DNA of 64,000 nt from positions 1-64,000 of the forward strand of contig JANMTF010000195.1 of NCBI GenBank assembly GCA_031390175.1, read 5' to 3'. The DNA comes from JAAFIP01 sp031390175. Its GTDB lineage: Bacteria; Pseudomonadota; Gammaproteobacteria; Burkholderiales; Burkholderiaceae_C. The notes beneath the pieces are model-generated. The model did not search any database. It saw only the letters and a list, made by a program, of their open reading frames with translations, and had not been told where the DNA came from. The position numbers were made by a program, and so were the translations under genes. Below are positions 43,195-51,550 of the stretch, one piece after another (the stretch's first letter is position 1; the number at the start of each line of letters is the position of its first letter).

Positions 43195-43806
43195 ATGCCA
43201 AAAACCTCTCCAAAAGCTGAAAAAATCAGCCCAAACAACAAGGCCTTGAAAGCCCCTAGCAAAGCCCTTAAAGCCAGCCCCTCAGTAGACGACAAAGCCC
43301 TTGCCAAGGCCGCCAAACTGGCCAAGCGCACAGCCAAACTCGACGCCTTGGTGTTGCCCGGTGCATTTATCAAAACCCGCAAATCCGGAGTGCACGGCAA
43401 AGGCATGTTTGCCATAGCCCCCGTGGCTGAAGGCCAACACCTGATCGAATATGTGGGCGAACGCATCGACTGGCAAACCGCCTTGGATCGCCACCCACAC
43501 GACCCCAAGCAGCCTAACCATACCTTTTACTTCTCGCTGGAAGATGGCCGCTGCATCGACGCCAAGGTCGGCGGCAACGACAGCCGCTGGATCAACCACA
43601 GCTGCAAGCCTAACTGCGAAGCCGACGAGCTGCATGGCCGCGTGTTCATCAAAGCCCTGCGCAATATTGAAAAAGGTGAAGAGCTGTTTTATAACTATGG
43701 CCTGGTCATTGACGAGCCGTATACCAAAAAGCTCAAATCTGAGTACGCCTGCTGGTGTGGTGCGCCCAAGTGCCGTGGCACCATGCTGGCATCTAAAAAG
43801 CGCTAG
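43195..43806 (+). CDS. SET-domain protein (putative protein-lysine methyltransferase)
   Basis: A 203-residue protein with a Lys/Ala/Ser/Pro-rich N-terminal tail (about 1-50) resembling histone H1-like tails, then a SET domain (about 58-180): GVHGKGMFAIAPVAEGQHLI, the SAM/lysine-channel motifs RWINHSCKPNCEA and LFYNYG, and a post-SET zinc motif (CWCGAPKCRGTML). All catalytic landmarks (NHS, Tyr) are intact, so it is probably active, using S-adenosylmethionine. Bacterial substrates are unknown; candidates are nucleoid-associated proteins. Divergent from topB. Confidence 0.88.
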   Translation: MPKTSPKAEKISPNNKALKAPSKALKASPSVDDKALAKAAKLAKRTAKLDALVLPGAFIKTRKSGVHGKGMFAIAPVAEGQHLIEYVGERIDWQTALDRHPHDPKQPNHTFYFSLEDGRCIDAKVGGNDSRWINHSCKPNCEADELHGRVFIKALRNIEKGEELFYNYGLVIDEPYTKKLKSEYACWCGAPKCRGTMLASKKR

Positions 43807-43864
43807 GTGGCTGCCCGATCGGCTCCTTATGCGCCAGCGTAACTTCTAAACCCTGTCGCTCATC

Positions 43865-44698
43865 TTGTCGTCTATCTTGCCTTCCTCTTTGCAGTCCGCC
43901 CCGGCCAACCAGCCAAGCTTCTTTGGCAGCGCTGAGGCCATCTGGCAGACCGTGATGGCCATGGGCCTGCCCAGCTTGACAGGCTTTAGCGTGGAGGTAC
44001 TGTCCGAGATTGACTCGACCAATACCGAGCTGATGCGCCGCGCTCGCGCCGGGCAGACCGAGCCCACCTTGCTGGTGGCCGAGCAGCAAACCGCCGGGCG
44101 TGGCCGATTGGGGCGGCAGTGGGCCTCGGCCCCGGGCAGCTCGCTGACCTTCTCGCTCGGCCTGCTTTTGCAACCGCAAGCTTGGGACGGCCTGTCGCTG
44201 GCCGTCGGCCTGAGCGTGGCGAGCAGCTTGCATGAGGACATCCAGCTGAAATGGCCCAACGACCTGTGGGTGCGCGGCTGCAAGCTGGCGGGCATTTTGA
44301 TTGAAACCGCCGCCGCGCCTGGCAATACGGGGCCGCGCTATGCTGTCATAGGCATTGGCATCAATATCGCGCCACGGCCTGCTGAGGGCCTGTCTACCCC
44401 TCCGGCCAGCCTGCAAGCCCTGCTACCCCACGCCAGCGCCGCACATGCACTGCAAAGGGTGGCTGCGCCACTTTTGCGCGATGTATTGATGTTTGAGCAG
44501 GACGGTTTTGCCCCGTTTGCTGCGCGCTTTGCTGCGCGTGATGCTTTGCATGGGCGCGAAGTGCTTTTAAGCGACGGCATGCATGGCGCCGCCAAGGGCG
44601 TAGACAAACGTGGCGCACTGCTGGTGCAAACGCCGCAAGGCGTGCAGCACGTTACCAGCTCTGAAGTAAGCGTGCGGCCTGTCGCAAGCGACCATTAG
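43865..44698 (+). CDS. birA: Biotin-[acetyl-CoA-carboxylase] ligase
   Basis: Attaches biotin to the BCCP subunit through biotinyl-AMP. About 277 residues, without an N-terminal helix-turn-helix (group I, no repressor function). Visible: IDSTNTELMRRARAG, the biotin/ATP loop GRGRLGRQWASAPGSSLTFS, KWPNDLWV and KLAGILIETA. No good ATG is present: TTG at 43865 is the likeliest start, with a second TTG at 43877. Confidence 0.9.
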   Translation: MSSILPSSLQSAPANQPSFFGSAEAIWQTVMAMGLPSLTGFSVEVLSEIDSTNTELMRRARAGQTEPTLLVAEQQTAGRGRLGRQWASAPGSSLTFSLGLLLQPQAWDGLSLAVGLSVASSLHEDIQLKWPNDLWVRGCKLAGILIETAAAPGNTGPRYAVIGIGINIAPRPAEGLSTPPASLQALLPHASAAHALQRVAAPLLRDVLMFEQDGFAPFAARFAARDALHGREVLLSDGMHGAAKGVDKRGALLVQTPQGVQHVTSSEVSVRPVASDH

Positions 44699-44739
44699 CC
44701 TGCTGCCTGTACCATACGGTCTGTAACTTCTCTTTCAGC

Positions 44740-45414
44740 ATGCTCCGATTTTTTGTTATTCTGCTATTGCTTGCCAACGGGGTTTACTTTGCATGGTCAC
44801 GCGGCCATTTGGCTGTGCTGGGTTTGGCCCCAGTATCGCAAACCGAGCCCGCGCGCATGCAAACGCAAATCAAACCCGAGGCCGTGCGCTTGCTAGGCTC
44901 TACCGAGGTACGTCGCATGGAAATGGCCGCTGCTGCACCACCACCCGCGCAAGCCAAACCGCTCGAGTGCCTACAAAGCATATTTCTAAGCGACAAACTG
45001 GCCCAAGCCGTGCGCACAGCTGCTGAGGGCTTGCCTGCTGGCAGTTGGTTGCTGGACGAGGCGCAAGAACCAGGCCGATGGATCGTCTACATGGGCAAAT
45101 ACACCGCAGCTGATGTGCTGGCCAAGAAAAAAGCTGAGCTGCGCCAATTGGGTGTGGACTACGAGCCCGTGCAAGTCTCCAGCCTGGCGCCCGGCATCTC
45201 CCTGGGTGGCCACCCCACCCAAGCCGAGGCCACCCGAGAGCTGGCCGATCTGAACAAACGCGGCGTACGCACTGCCAAAGTAGTGCAAGAAAAACCTGCT
45301 GCAAAGGGGCACGTGCTGCGCTTACCAGCGGTTGACGAAGCGTTGCGAGCGCAGCTGGATGGCGTGCGCACGGCTTTGGGCACTGCTGGTTTGCGAACTT
45401 GCAGGGCTTATTGA
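44740..45414 (+). CDS. SPOR-domain membrane protein
   Basis: A 224-residue protein: N-terminal membrane anchor (MLRFFVILLLLANGVYFAWS), a linker, and a periplasmic C-terminal domain (about 95-180) with SPOR character (GRWIVYMGKYTAADVLAKK, ISLGGHPTQAEATRELADLN). SPOR domains bind denuded septal peptidoglycan. It lies 41 bp after birA on the same strand, a common birA-coaX-SPOR neighbourhood in Burkholderiales, here without coaX. Confidence 0.75.
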   Translation: MLRFFVILLLLANGVYFAWSRGHLAVLGLAPVSQTEPARMQTQIKPEAVRLLGSTEVRRMEMAAAAPPPAQAKPLECLQSIFLSDKLAQAVRTAAEGLPAGSWLLDEAQEPGRWIVYMGKYTAADVLAKKKAELRQLGVDYEPVQVSSLAPGISLGGHPTQAEATRELADLNKRGVRTAKVVQEKPAAKGHVLRLPAVDEALRAQLDGVRTALGTAGLRTCRAY

Positions 45415-45663
45415 TTTTTTTTCTTTGCTTTAGGTTGCGCAGCAAGCGAAGGCTTCTGAAGACGCTTTTCTTGCTAGGTCAGTGTGCGGCGACGGAGGAA
45501 TTCACGTAGCCAACCAGTCACCTTGAAGCGGCATCTTCAGTGCAACTCCTGCCGTCCAAGAAACTGCCCCAACCGGCCGCTAATTTCACCGCAACCAGCA
45601 CATTTATCGGTCATAAAGCAACAGACGGCCTAAAATCAAGAATACACCAAGAGGAGTTGAGCT

Positions 45664-46338
45664 ATGCGTATTTTGATTGCAGAAGACGACCAAGTGCTGG
45701 CTGATGGCCTGCTGCGCACCCTGCGCAGCTCTGGCGCGGCGGTAGACCATGTGACCGATGGCGCGTTGGCGGAGGCAGCGCTGCTGACCAATACCGAGCT
45801 GGATTTGCTCATTTTGGATCTGGGCTTGCCCAAAATGCACGGCCTGGAAGTACTCAAGCGCCTGCGCAGCCGAGGTTCGACCTTGCCTGTGCTTATCCTC
45901 ACGGCTGCCGACAGCGTGGACGAGCGTGTCAAAGGCCTCGACCTTGGTGCTGATGACTACATGGCCAAGCCCTTCAGCCTGCAAGAGCTAGAAGCGCGGG
46001 TGCGCGCCCTCACGCGGCGCAGTACGGGCAGCGCCAGCACCCTTATCAAGCACGGCCCCTTGCATTACGACCAGTCGGGTCGCGTGGCCACGATTGACGG
46101 CAAGATGGTTGATTTGTCGGCCCGCGAACTGGGCTTGCTTGAAGTGCTGTTGGTACGCTCGGGCCGCTTGGTCAGCAAAGACCAGCTGGTCGAGCGCCTG
46201 TGCGAGTGGGGCGAAGAAGTGAGCAATAACGCCATCGAGGTGTACATCCACCGCCTGCGCAAAAAGATTGAGAAAGGCCCCATTCGCATTGCCACGGTGC
46301 GCGGCTTGGGATATTGCCTGGAAAAAATTCCAAACTAA
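45664..46338 (+). CDS. OmpR-family response regulator (TctD/QseB-like)
   Basis: A 224-residue regulator: receiver domain (1-120) with acidic pocket (AEDD), phospho-acceptor Asp in LLILDLGLPKMHG, and Lys in MAKPFSLQELEARVRAL; winged helix (about 130-222, SARELGLLEVLLVRSGRLVS and IEVYIHRLRKKI). Strong AGAGGAG upstream. The sensor kinase gene starts 11 bp downstream (or overlaps), so this is a two-gene operon. Confidence 0.92.
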   Translation: MRILIAEDDQVLADGLLRTLRSSGAAVDHVTDGALAEAALLTNTELDLLILDLGLPKMHGLEVLKRLRSRGSTLPVLILTAADSVDERVKGLDLGADDYMAKPFSLQELEARVRALTRRSTGSASTLIKHGPLHYDQSGRVATIDGKMVDLSARELGLLEVLLVRSGRLVSKDQLVERLCEWGEEVSNNAIEVYIHRLRKKIEKGPIRIATVRGLGYCLEKIPN

Positions 46339-46349
46339 TAGCAACTCCC

Positions 46350-47858
46350 GTGAAACTATTCCAGCGCGAGCAGCGCAGTTTGTTTGGCGAGATCCTAGAC
46401 TGGATGCTGACGCCGCTGCTGCTCTTGTGGCCCATCAGTTTGGTGCTCACCTGGCTGGTGGCACAGGGCATTGCCACCAAGCCGTTTGACCGGGCGCTGG
46501 CGTTCAATGCGCAGGCGCTGGCGCAGCTGGTGAGTGTTCAAAACGAGCGCGCGCAATTTAGCCTGCCCGCACCTGCCCGCGAGATTTTGCGGGCGGACGA
46601 CTCTGATTTGGTTTACTACCAGGTGCTAGGCCTCAAGGGCGAGTATCTGAGCGGCGAAAAAGACATGCCGCTGCCGTCCGACGACGACAAAATAGAGCTG
46701 GGCAAAGTCAAGCTGCGCGACGACGAGATGCGCGGGCTGGATGTGCGGATTGCCTATGTGTATGTTGATGCCTCGGCCAACGCAGGCAGCACGGCCACTG
46801 TCGCCATCACCCCAGCCTCTTTGAGCGCCAAACCCGTGCTGGTGCAAGTGGCCGAAACCCTGGAAAAACGCTCCACGCTGGCCACCGAGATTGTCAAAGG
46901 CGTGATGCTGCCGCAGTTTGTGATTTTCCCTTTGGCGGTGTTTTTAGTATGGCTGGCACTGGTGCGCGGCATCAAACCACTGAGCGAACTGGAAGACCGC
47001 ATCCGCGCCCGAAAGCCTGATGATTTAAGCCCGATTGACGACAAAACTGTGCCCTTTGAGGTGGTTCCGTTGGTGTCGTCAGTCAATGATTTGCTGGCAC
47101 GTCAAAAGCAATCCATCGCTGCGCAAAAACGTTTTTTGGCCGATGCGGCGCACCAACTTAAAACACCACTGGCAGGCCTGCGCATGCAGGCGGAGTTAGC
47201 CCTGCGGGAGGGCACCCAAGAGGCTGACCTGAAACAATCGCTCAAGCAAGTCAGCCGCTCCAGCATTCGCGCCACGCATACGGTTAACCAGCTTTTGGCC
47301 TTGGCCCGCGCCGAGGCCAGTGGGCAAAGCGTGCCCAAGCAGTCCTGTGATTTGGCAGCATTGACTGTAGAGGTGGTGCAAGACTGTTTGCCCCGCGCCA
47401 TGGAAAAACGCATTGACCTGGGCTATGAGGGTGTGCAGCCCGGCACGCTGGACTCCGATGGCAAAACTCACGCTGCTTCCGTGCTGGGCAACTCTACGCT
47501 GATCAAGGAGATGGTGCGCAATTTGATAGATAACGCCCTTACCTATATTGGTGCCAATGAGGCTCACCCCGGTGTAGTGACAGCGCGTGTGCTGGCCGAC
47601 CCGTTTGGCGGTGTGGTGGTATTGCAAGTGGAAGACAACGGCCCTGGCATTGCGCCGTCCGAGCGCGAGCTGGTGTTGCAGCCCTTCTACCGCGCACTGG
47701 GCCAGGAGGCTGACGGCTCGGGTTTAGGTTTGGCCATCGTGGCCGAGATTGCGCAGCAGCACCAAGCTACGTTGGCGATGGAGGACACCACCGCTCGCGC
47801 TACTCCGCCAGGGGTGCGGTTTACCTTGCGTTTTCCAAAAATGCCAACTGCGGGTTAG
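46350..47858 (+). CDS. Sensor histidine kinase (TctE-like)
   Basis: About 502 residues: two membrane helices (about 20-40 and 183-205), a periplasmic domain between them with the N-terminal two-component sensor type (LVYYQVLGLKGEYLSGEKDM), the phosphorylated His in ADAAHQLKTPLAGLRMQAEL, N box NLIDNALTY, and G boxes VEDNGPGI and GSGLGLAIVAEI. GTG at 46350 is chosen; a TTG at 46314 overlapping the regulator is possible. The TctE family often senses carboxylates; the ligand here is unknown. Confidence 0.9.
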   Translation: MKLFQREQRSLFGEILDWMLTPLLLLWPISLVLTWLVAQGIATKPFDRALAFNAQALAQLVSVQNERAQFSLPAPAREILRADDSDLVYYQVLGLKGEYLSGEKDMPLPSDDDKIELGKVKLRDDEMRGLDVRIAYVYVDASANAGSTATVAITPASLSAKPVLVQVAETLEKRSTLATEIVKGVMLPQFVIFPLAVFLVWLALVRGIKPLSELEDRIRARKPDDLSPIDDKTVPFEVVPLVSSVNDLLARQKQSIAAQKRFLADAAHQLKTPLAGLRMQAELALREGTQEADLKQSLKQVSRSSIRATHTVNQLLALARAEASGQSVPKQSCDLAALTVEVVQDCLPRAMEKRIDLGYEGVQPGTLDSDGKTHAASVLGNSTLIKEMVRNLIDNALTYIGANEAHPGVVTARVLADPFGGVVVLQVEDNGPGIAPSERELVLQPFYRALGQEADGSGLGLAIVAEIAQQHQATLAMEDTTARATPPGVRFTLRFPKMPTAG

Positions 47859-47877
47859 CGGCTTCAGCAAAGACGTT

Positions 47878-49179
47878 TTAAAAACCGTAGCACTTGAACG
47901 CCATGGCTGGGGACTGGCCGCTGATCAACTCGGCAATGGCTTTGCCCGAGCCCGCGCCATGTGTCCAGCCCAGTGTGCCGTGGCCGGTATTGACCCACAG
48001 TTTGCCAACGGATGTGCGGCCAATGTAGGGAATATTGGTCGGTGTGGCCGGGCGCAGCCCGCACCACAGGTTGGGCTGGCCACCTTGAGCGGCGTTGCGG
48101 GTATCGGCCACACCGGGCAACACCAGTTCGATACGGTCTAGCAGCATTTGACATCGGGTCTGGGCCAGGCGCGAACTCAGCGACAAGTCGTAGCCGCCTA
48201 CTTCAATCGTGCCCGCCACCCGCAGCTGCTTGCCTAAACGAGAAATGGCAATTTTTTTATCGTCGTCGATCATCGACACCTGCGGCGCTGCATCTGGCTG
48301 GAGCAATGGCAGCGTGGCGCTGTAGCCTTTGCCGGGGTAGACGGGAATGTCCACTCCCACCGTGCGCAAAAGCGGCGCAGAATAGCTGCCGCATGCCACC
48401 ACCACGGCATCTGCACGCAGCAGCTGTTGCACGCCGCTGTCGCGTGCGCGTACGGTGACCGAGTCAACCGAATTCGCCAGCTTGTTCAGCCGCTGCACAT
48501 CGTGCCCCCACAGCATGTGCGCACCGCGCTGGGCACACAGGGCGGCCAGCTTTTGGGTAAACACCCGCGCATCACCTGACTCGTCGCTGGCGGTATAGGT
48601 GCCGCCTGCAATATTCGGGGCAAAGGTTTTCAGAGCAGGCTCGATTTTGACCAAATCATCTCGGCTCACGATACGGCGGTCCACACCGTACTTCTGCATC
48701 ATGGCGGCCTCGCCTGCGGCGGCATCAAACTCTTTGCTGTCGGTGAAGTAGTGGGCAATGCCTTTTTCCAGCCGCTGGTACTCAATGCCCGTGCTGCGCA
48801 CCACGTCTTTGAGGGCTGTGTGGCTATAACGCCCCAAGGCCACCAGTTGCTGTACGTTGCGCTCAAACGCCGCGTCATTGCACTGCGCCAAAAACTGCAA
48901 ACCCCAGCGGTACTGCTGCCAGCCCTTGCCCAGCGGCCATTGCGGGCGAAACAGCAAGGGCGCTTCGGCAGAGAACATCCACTTCAAGGCTTTCAGTGGC
49001 GCACCTTTGCTGGCCCAAGGCTCGCAATAGCTCACCGATATTTGGGCCGCGTTGGCAAAACTGGTCTCTTGGGCGGCATCGCTTTGCCTATCCACCACCA
49101 CCACCTCGTGGCCGCGCTCCAGCAAATGCCAGGCCGTGCTGATGCCAATAATGCCTGCGCCTAAAATCATAACTTTCAT
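47878..49179 (-). CDS. dadA: D-amino acid dehydrogenase small subunit
   Basis: A 433-residue FAD flavoprotein that oxidises D-amino acids to keto acids at the inner membrane. N-terminal dinucleotide motif VMILGAGIIGISTAWHLLER, then ETSFANAAQISVSYCEPWAS, YPGKGYSATLPL and the C-terminal NTGHGTLGWTHGAGSGKAIA. It stands alone, converging on the two-component operon. Confidence 0.93.
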   Translation of the reverse strand: MKVMILGAGIIGISTAWHLLERGHEVVVVDRQSDAAQETSFANAAQISVSYCEPWASKGAPLKALKWMFSAEAPLLFRPQWPLGKGWQQYRWGLQFLAQCNDAAFERNVQQLVALGRYSHTALKDVVRSTGIEYQRLEKGIAHYFTDSKEFDAAAGEAAMMQKYGVDRRIVSRDDLVKIEPALKTFAPNIAGGTYTASDESGDARVFTQKLAALCAQRGAHMLWGHDVQRLNKLANSVDSVTVRARDSGVQQLLRADAVVVACGSYSAPLLRTVGVDIPVYPGKGYSATLPLLQPDAAPQVSMIDDDKKIAISRLGKQLRVAGTIEVGGYDLSLSSRLAQTRCQMLLDRIELVLPGVADTRNAAQGGQPNLWCGLRPATPTNIPYIGRTSVGKLWVNTGHGTLGWTHGAGSGKAIAELISGQSPAMAFKCYGF

Positions 49180-49289
49180 AGCCAGCGAGTGTGCGGTATC
49201 TAGCCAAAAATGAAAAGATAAATTAAACTTTTAGTAAAAGTACAGCGCTTGTAAATAATACGGGTAATTGGGGTCGGTTTGACAAATTT

Positions 49290-49315
49290 CATAGTTCAAT
49301 TATCATTGAACTATG
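49290..49315. promoter_or_regulatory. ArsR-type operator overlapping arsR start codon
   Basis: Perfect palindrome CATAGTTCAAT (49290-49300), four-base spacer TATC, ATTGAACTATG (49305-49315). The final ATG is the arsR start. The TTCAA-TTGAA core is the usual ArsR/SmtB type. Binding would block both transcription and access to the start. Confidence 0.78.
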
Positions 49316-49672
49316 AAAACACTTTCCAAGCCTAATAAATCTGCCAAAATAGCCTAGACTGATGCCCTCCGCGGCTTGGCCGCGCTGGCGCAGGCGCAGC
49401 GGCTGCGCAGCTTTCGCGCGCTGGTGGTGGCGGGCTGCGATGGGCTCACACCCAGTGCGCTGGCTGCGCTGCTGGACATTGCACCCAGCGCGCTGTCGTT
49501 CCACCTCAAAGAGCTATCCTACAGCGGCTTGGTCAGCGCCGAGCAACGCGGGCGCAACCTGATTTACCGCGCTCACTACGCGCAAATGAACGCCTTGCTG
49601 GCTTACCTGACCGAGCACTGCTGCGCGGGGCAAGCCTACGCTGTGGGAGGCAGTGACGCTGCCTGTTGTTAA
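49313..49672 (+). pseudogene. arsR: ArsR arsenic repressor with premature TAG at codon 15
   Basis: From the ATG in the operator palindrome the frame reads MKTLSKPNKSAKIA, then TAG (49355-49357), then TDALRGLAALAQAQRLRSFR and a complete ArsR winged helix (ALAALLDIAPSALSFHLKEL) ending in Cys-rich HCCAGQAY...AACC, like ArsR proteins that bind arsenite at C-terminal Cys. Apart from the stop the frame is intact to 49672. An internal TTG at 49376 could still give an N-terminally short protein of 98 residues. First gene of a four-gene ars operon. Confidence 0.78.
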
Positions 49673-49721
49673 GAAAAATATTATCCGGCAATCTTGTCCT
49701 ATTTACCAAGGAGCATGCACC

Positions 49722-50240
49722 ATGAAACGCTTTCACGTTCACCTCTGTGTTAACGACATCGCTCCGTCAGTGGGCTTCTACAGCACCTTGTTTGGCCACG
49801 CACCCAGCGTGCAAAAGCCAGACTACGCCAAGTGGATGCTGGACGACCCGCGCATCAATTTTGCCATCTCTGCACAAGGCCATGCCGCCGGGCTGGACCA
49901 CTTGGGTTTTCAGGTCGAAAGCGCCGACGAGCTGCACGAGATGACGGACGCCTTGCAACGCGCTGGTGTAGCCGTCACAGGCCAAGGCGCGGCAACCTGC
50001 TGCTATGCGCAAAGCGAAAAGGGCTGGGTGCATGACCCGCAAGGCATTGCATGGGAGAGCTTTGTCACCACCGGCCAGTCCACCACCTACGGGGCTGATC
50101 GCACAGAACAACCCGTCAGTGCGAGGGCATGCTGTGCACCTGCTGATTCCCAAATGGCTACGAAGCCGACGCTGCAAAACATTCAGATCGCGCCTGCCAG
50201 CTGCGGTGTACCCCGTGCAACAGCAGCAAGCTGCTGCTAG
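49722..50240 (+). CDS. arsI: VOC-family ArsI/CadI-like protein (C-As lyase type)
   Basis: A 172-residue vicinal-oxygen-chelate protein. Metal ligands expected in ArsI are visible: His in RFHVHLCVND, His in AGLDHLGFQV and Glu in IAWESFVTTG, plus the vicinal Cys pair in ATCCYAQSEKGWVHDP that binds trivalent organoarsenicals. AAGGAG precedes the start. The C-terminal extension is Cys-rich (ARACCAPAD; TAASCC). Members either cleave methylarsenite (ArsI) or are cadmium/arsenic-induced CadI; the Cys pair favours ArsI, but it is not proven. The only one of the four ars genes without an internal stop. Confidence 0.78.
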   Translation: MKRFHVHLCVNDIAPSVGFYSTLFGHAPSVQKPDYAKWMLDDPRINFAISAQGHAAGLDHLGFQVESADELHEMTDALQRAGVAVTGQGAATCCYAQSEKGWVHDPQGIAWESFVTTGQSTTYGADRTEQPVSARACCAPADSQMATKPTLQNIQIAPASCGVPRATAASCC

Positions 50241-50247
50241 CTTCTTT

Positions 50248-50300
50248 AAATTACTATAAATACAATAGCTGCTTCCGCAATATTCTATTGGGCTGGTGGC
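50248..50300 (+). repeat. PE1 repeat between arsI and arsC
   Basis: ACAATAGCTGCTTCCGCAAT then ATTCTATTGGGCTGG, in plus orientation in the 88-bp gap between the two ars genes. Confidence 0.78.
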
Positions 50301-50328
50301 ACTATTTACTACATGCAAGGCTCATACC

Positions 50329-50826
50329 ATGACTACACCACTCAACGTCCTCTTCCTATGCACCCACAACTCCGCCCGCCGCATTTTGGCCGAGGCGGTG
50401 CTTAACCACCTGGGCACAGGCAAGTTCAAAGGCTTCTCCGCAGGCAGCAGCCCGCGAGACAACCAACAGCCCAACCCATTGGGACTAGAAGTGCTGCGAA
50501 ACACAGGCATATCTACAGACGGCCTGCGCAGCAAAAGCTGGGACGAGTTTGCGCTGCCCAGCGCACCGCAGATGGACTTGATCATCACCGTGTGCGACCA
50601 CGCTGCGGGTGAGATCTGCCCGCACTGGCCGGGCCAGCCTGCCACGGCCCATTAGAGCTACCCCGACCCCAGCGCTGGCGACGCAAGCGATGCTGAAAAA
50701 CACAGGGCATTTAAGCAAACTTTTCTGGCTATCAAGCGGCGTATTGAGCTGCTGATCAGCCTGCCACCCGAAAAACTGCAAGCGGTAGCCCTGCAAACCA
50801 GCGCAAGAGATCTGGCCAGATCATGA
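50329..50826 (+). pseudogene. arsC: Arsenate reductase (LMW-PTP type) with in-frame TAG
   Basis: The frame reads MTTPLNVLFLCTHNSARRIL (P-loop nucleophile Cys in FLCTHNSARR) through VCDHAAGEICPHWPGQPATA and His to a TAG at 50653-50655, then resumes SYPDPSAGDASDAEKHRAFK to a TGA at 50824. Family members have a Trp where the TAG stands (AHWGYPDPS). The full frame ends in a 4-bp ATGA overlap with aqpS, as expected for the original operon. The truncated product would keep the nucleophile but lose the last third. Confidence 0.82.
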
Positions 50827-51518
50827 GTGCGCCTGAAGCGCCTATCTACACGCTCTCACAAAAAGCCTTTGCTGAATGCATTGGCACAGCGATGCTGCTG
50901 TGCGCAGTGATTGGCTCGGGCATCATGGCCGAACGTTTGAGCGGCGGCAACAACGGCGTGGCACTGCTGGCCAACACCCTGGCCACGGTGTTTGCACTGT
51001 TTGTATTGATCGAAGTGCTGGGCCCCATCAGCGGGGCACACTTTAACCCGCTGGTAACACTGTTTTTTATACGAAATCAGCCTCTAGCCCTACAGAATAT
51101 TGCGGGAGCAGCTATTGTATTTATAGTAGCCAAGTTGCTGGGTGCTGTGCTCGGCGCGTGCCTTGCCAACGCCATGCTTGACCCGCCCGCGCTGCACACC
51201 AGCGCCAAACTGCGCGGCGGCTGGGGCCAGTAGTGGGCCGAGGCGGTAGCCGTCGCAGGCTTGGTCTTTGTTATCGCCCGCTCCGGCGCGGTCTACGTGC
51301 ATGCCAAGGCCAGCGCACTGGTGGCCTGCTATATCGGCGCGGCTTACTGGTTTACCGCCAGCACCTCATTCGCCAACCCTGCTGCCGTGCTGGGCCGCAT
51401 GCTGAGTGACAGCTTTGCGGGCATCGCTCCAGCAAGTGCGCTTGGCTTTGTGGCAGCGCAGAGTGTGGGTGCTGCTGTGGGCTGGCTCGCTAGTAAACAG
51501 TTAGACGCGCCTGGGTAA
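50823..51518 (+). pseudogene. aqpS: Aquaglyceroporin AqpS-like with in-frame TAG
   Basis: MIP-family channel: first NPA-type motif as GAHFNPLVT, then helices to GGWGQ and a TAG (51231-51233), followed in frame by WAEAVAVAGLVFVIARSGAV, the second half with TSFANPAAVL (NPA motif) to a TAA region ending 51518. Homologues read GQW at this point, so TGG to TAG is likely. Helix 3 region (residues about 85-103) is encoded by a PE1 repeat. In Sinorhizobium AqpS releases arsenite made by ArsC and replaces ArsB; the same design is implied here. Confidence 0.82.
51074..51130 (-). repeat. PE1 repeat inside aqpS
   Basis: CCTCTAGCCCTACAGAATAT then TGCGGGAGCAGCTATTGTAT. Read in frame as QPLALQNIAGAAIVFIVA, part of a membrane helix. 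Confidence 0.8.
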
Positions 51519-51550
51519 GGGGGTGATTTTTTTTCGTAGAGTTGGATGCA

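Noticed and set aside
49313..51518. A changed genetic code with TAG read as Trp throughout
   Set aside because: Many sound genes in the window end in TAG (tonB, the LacI gene, the SET gene), so TAG is a functional stop here; only local recoding or mutation remains possible.
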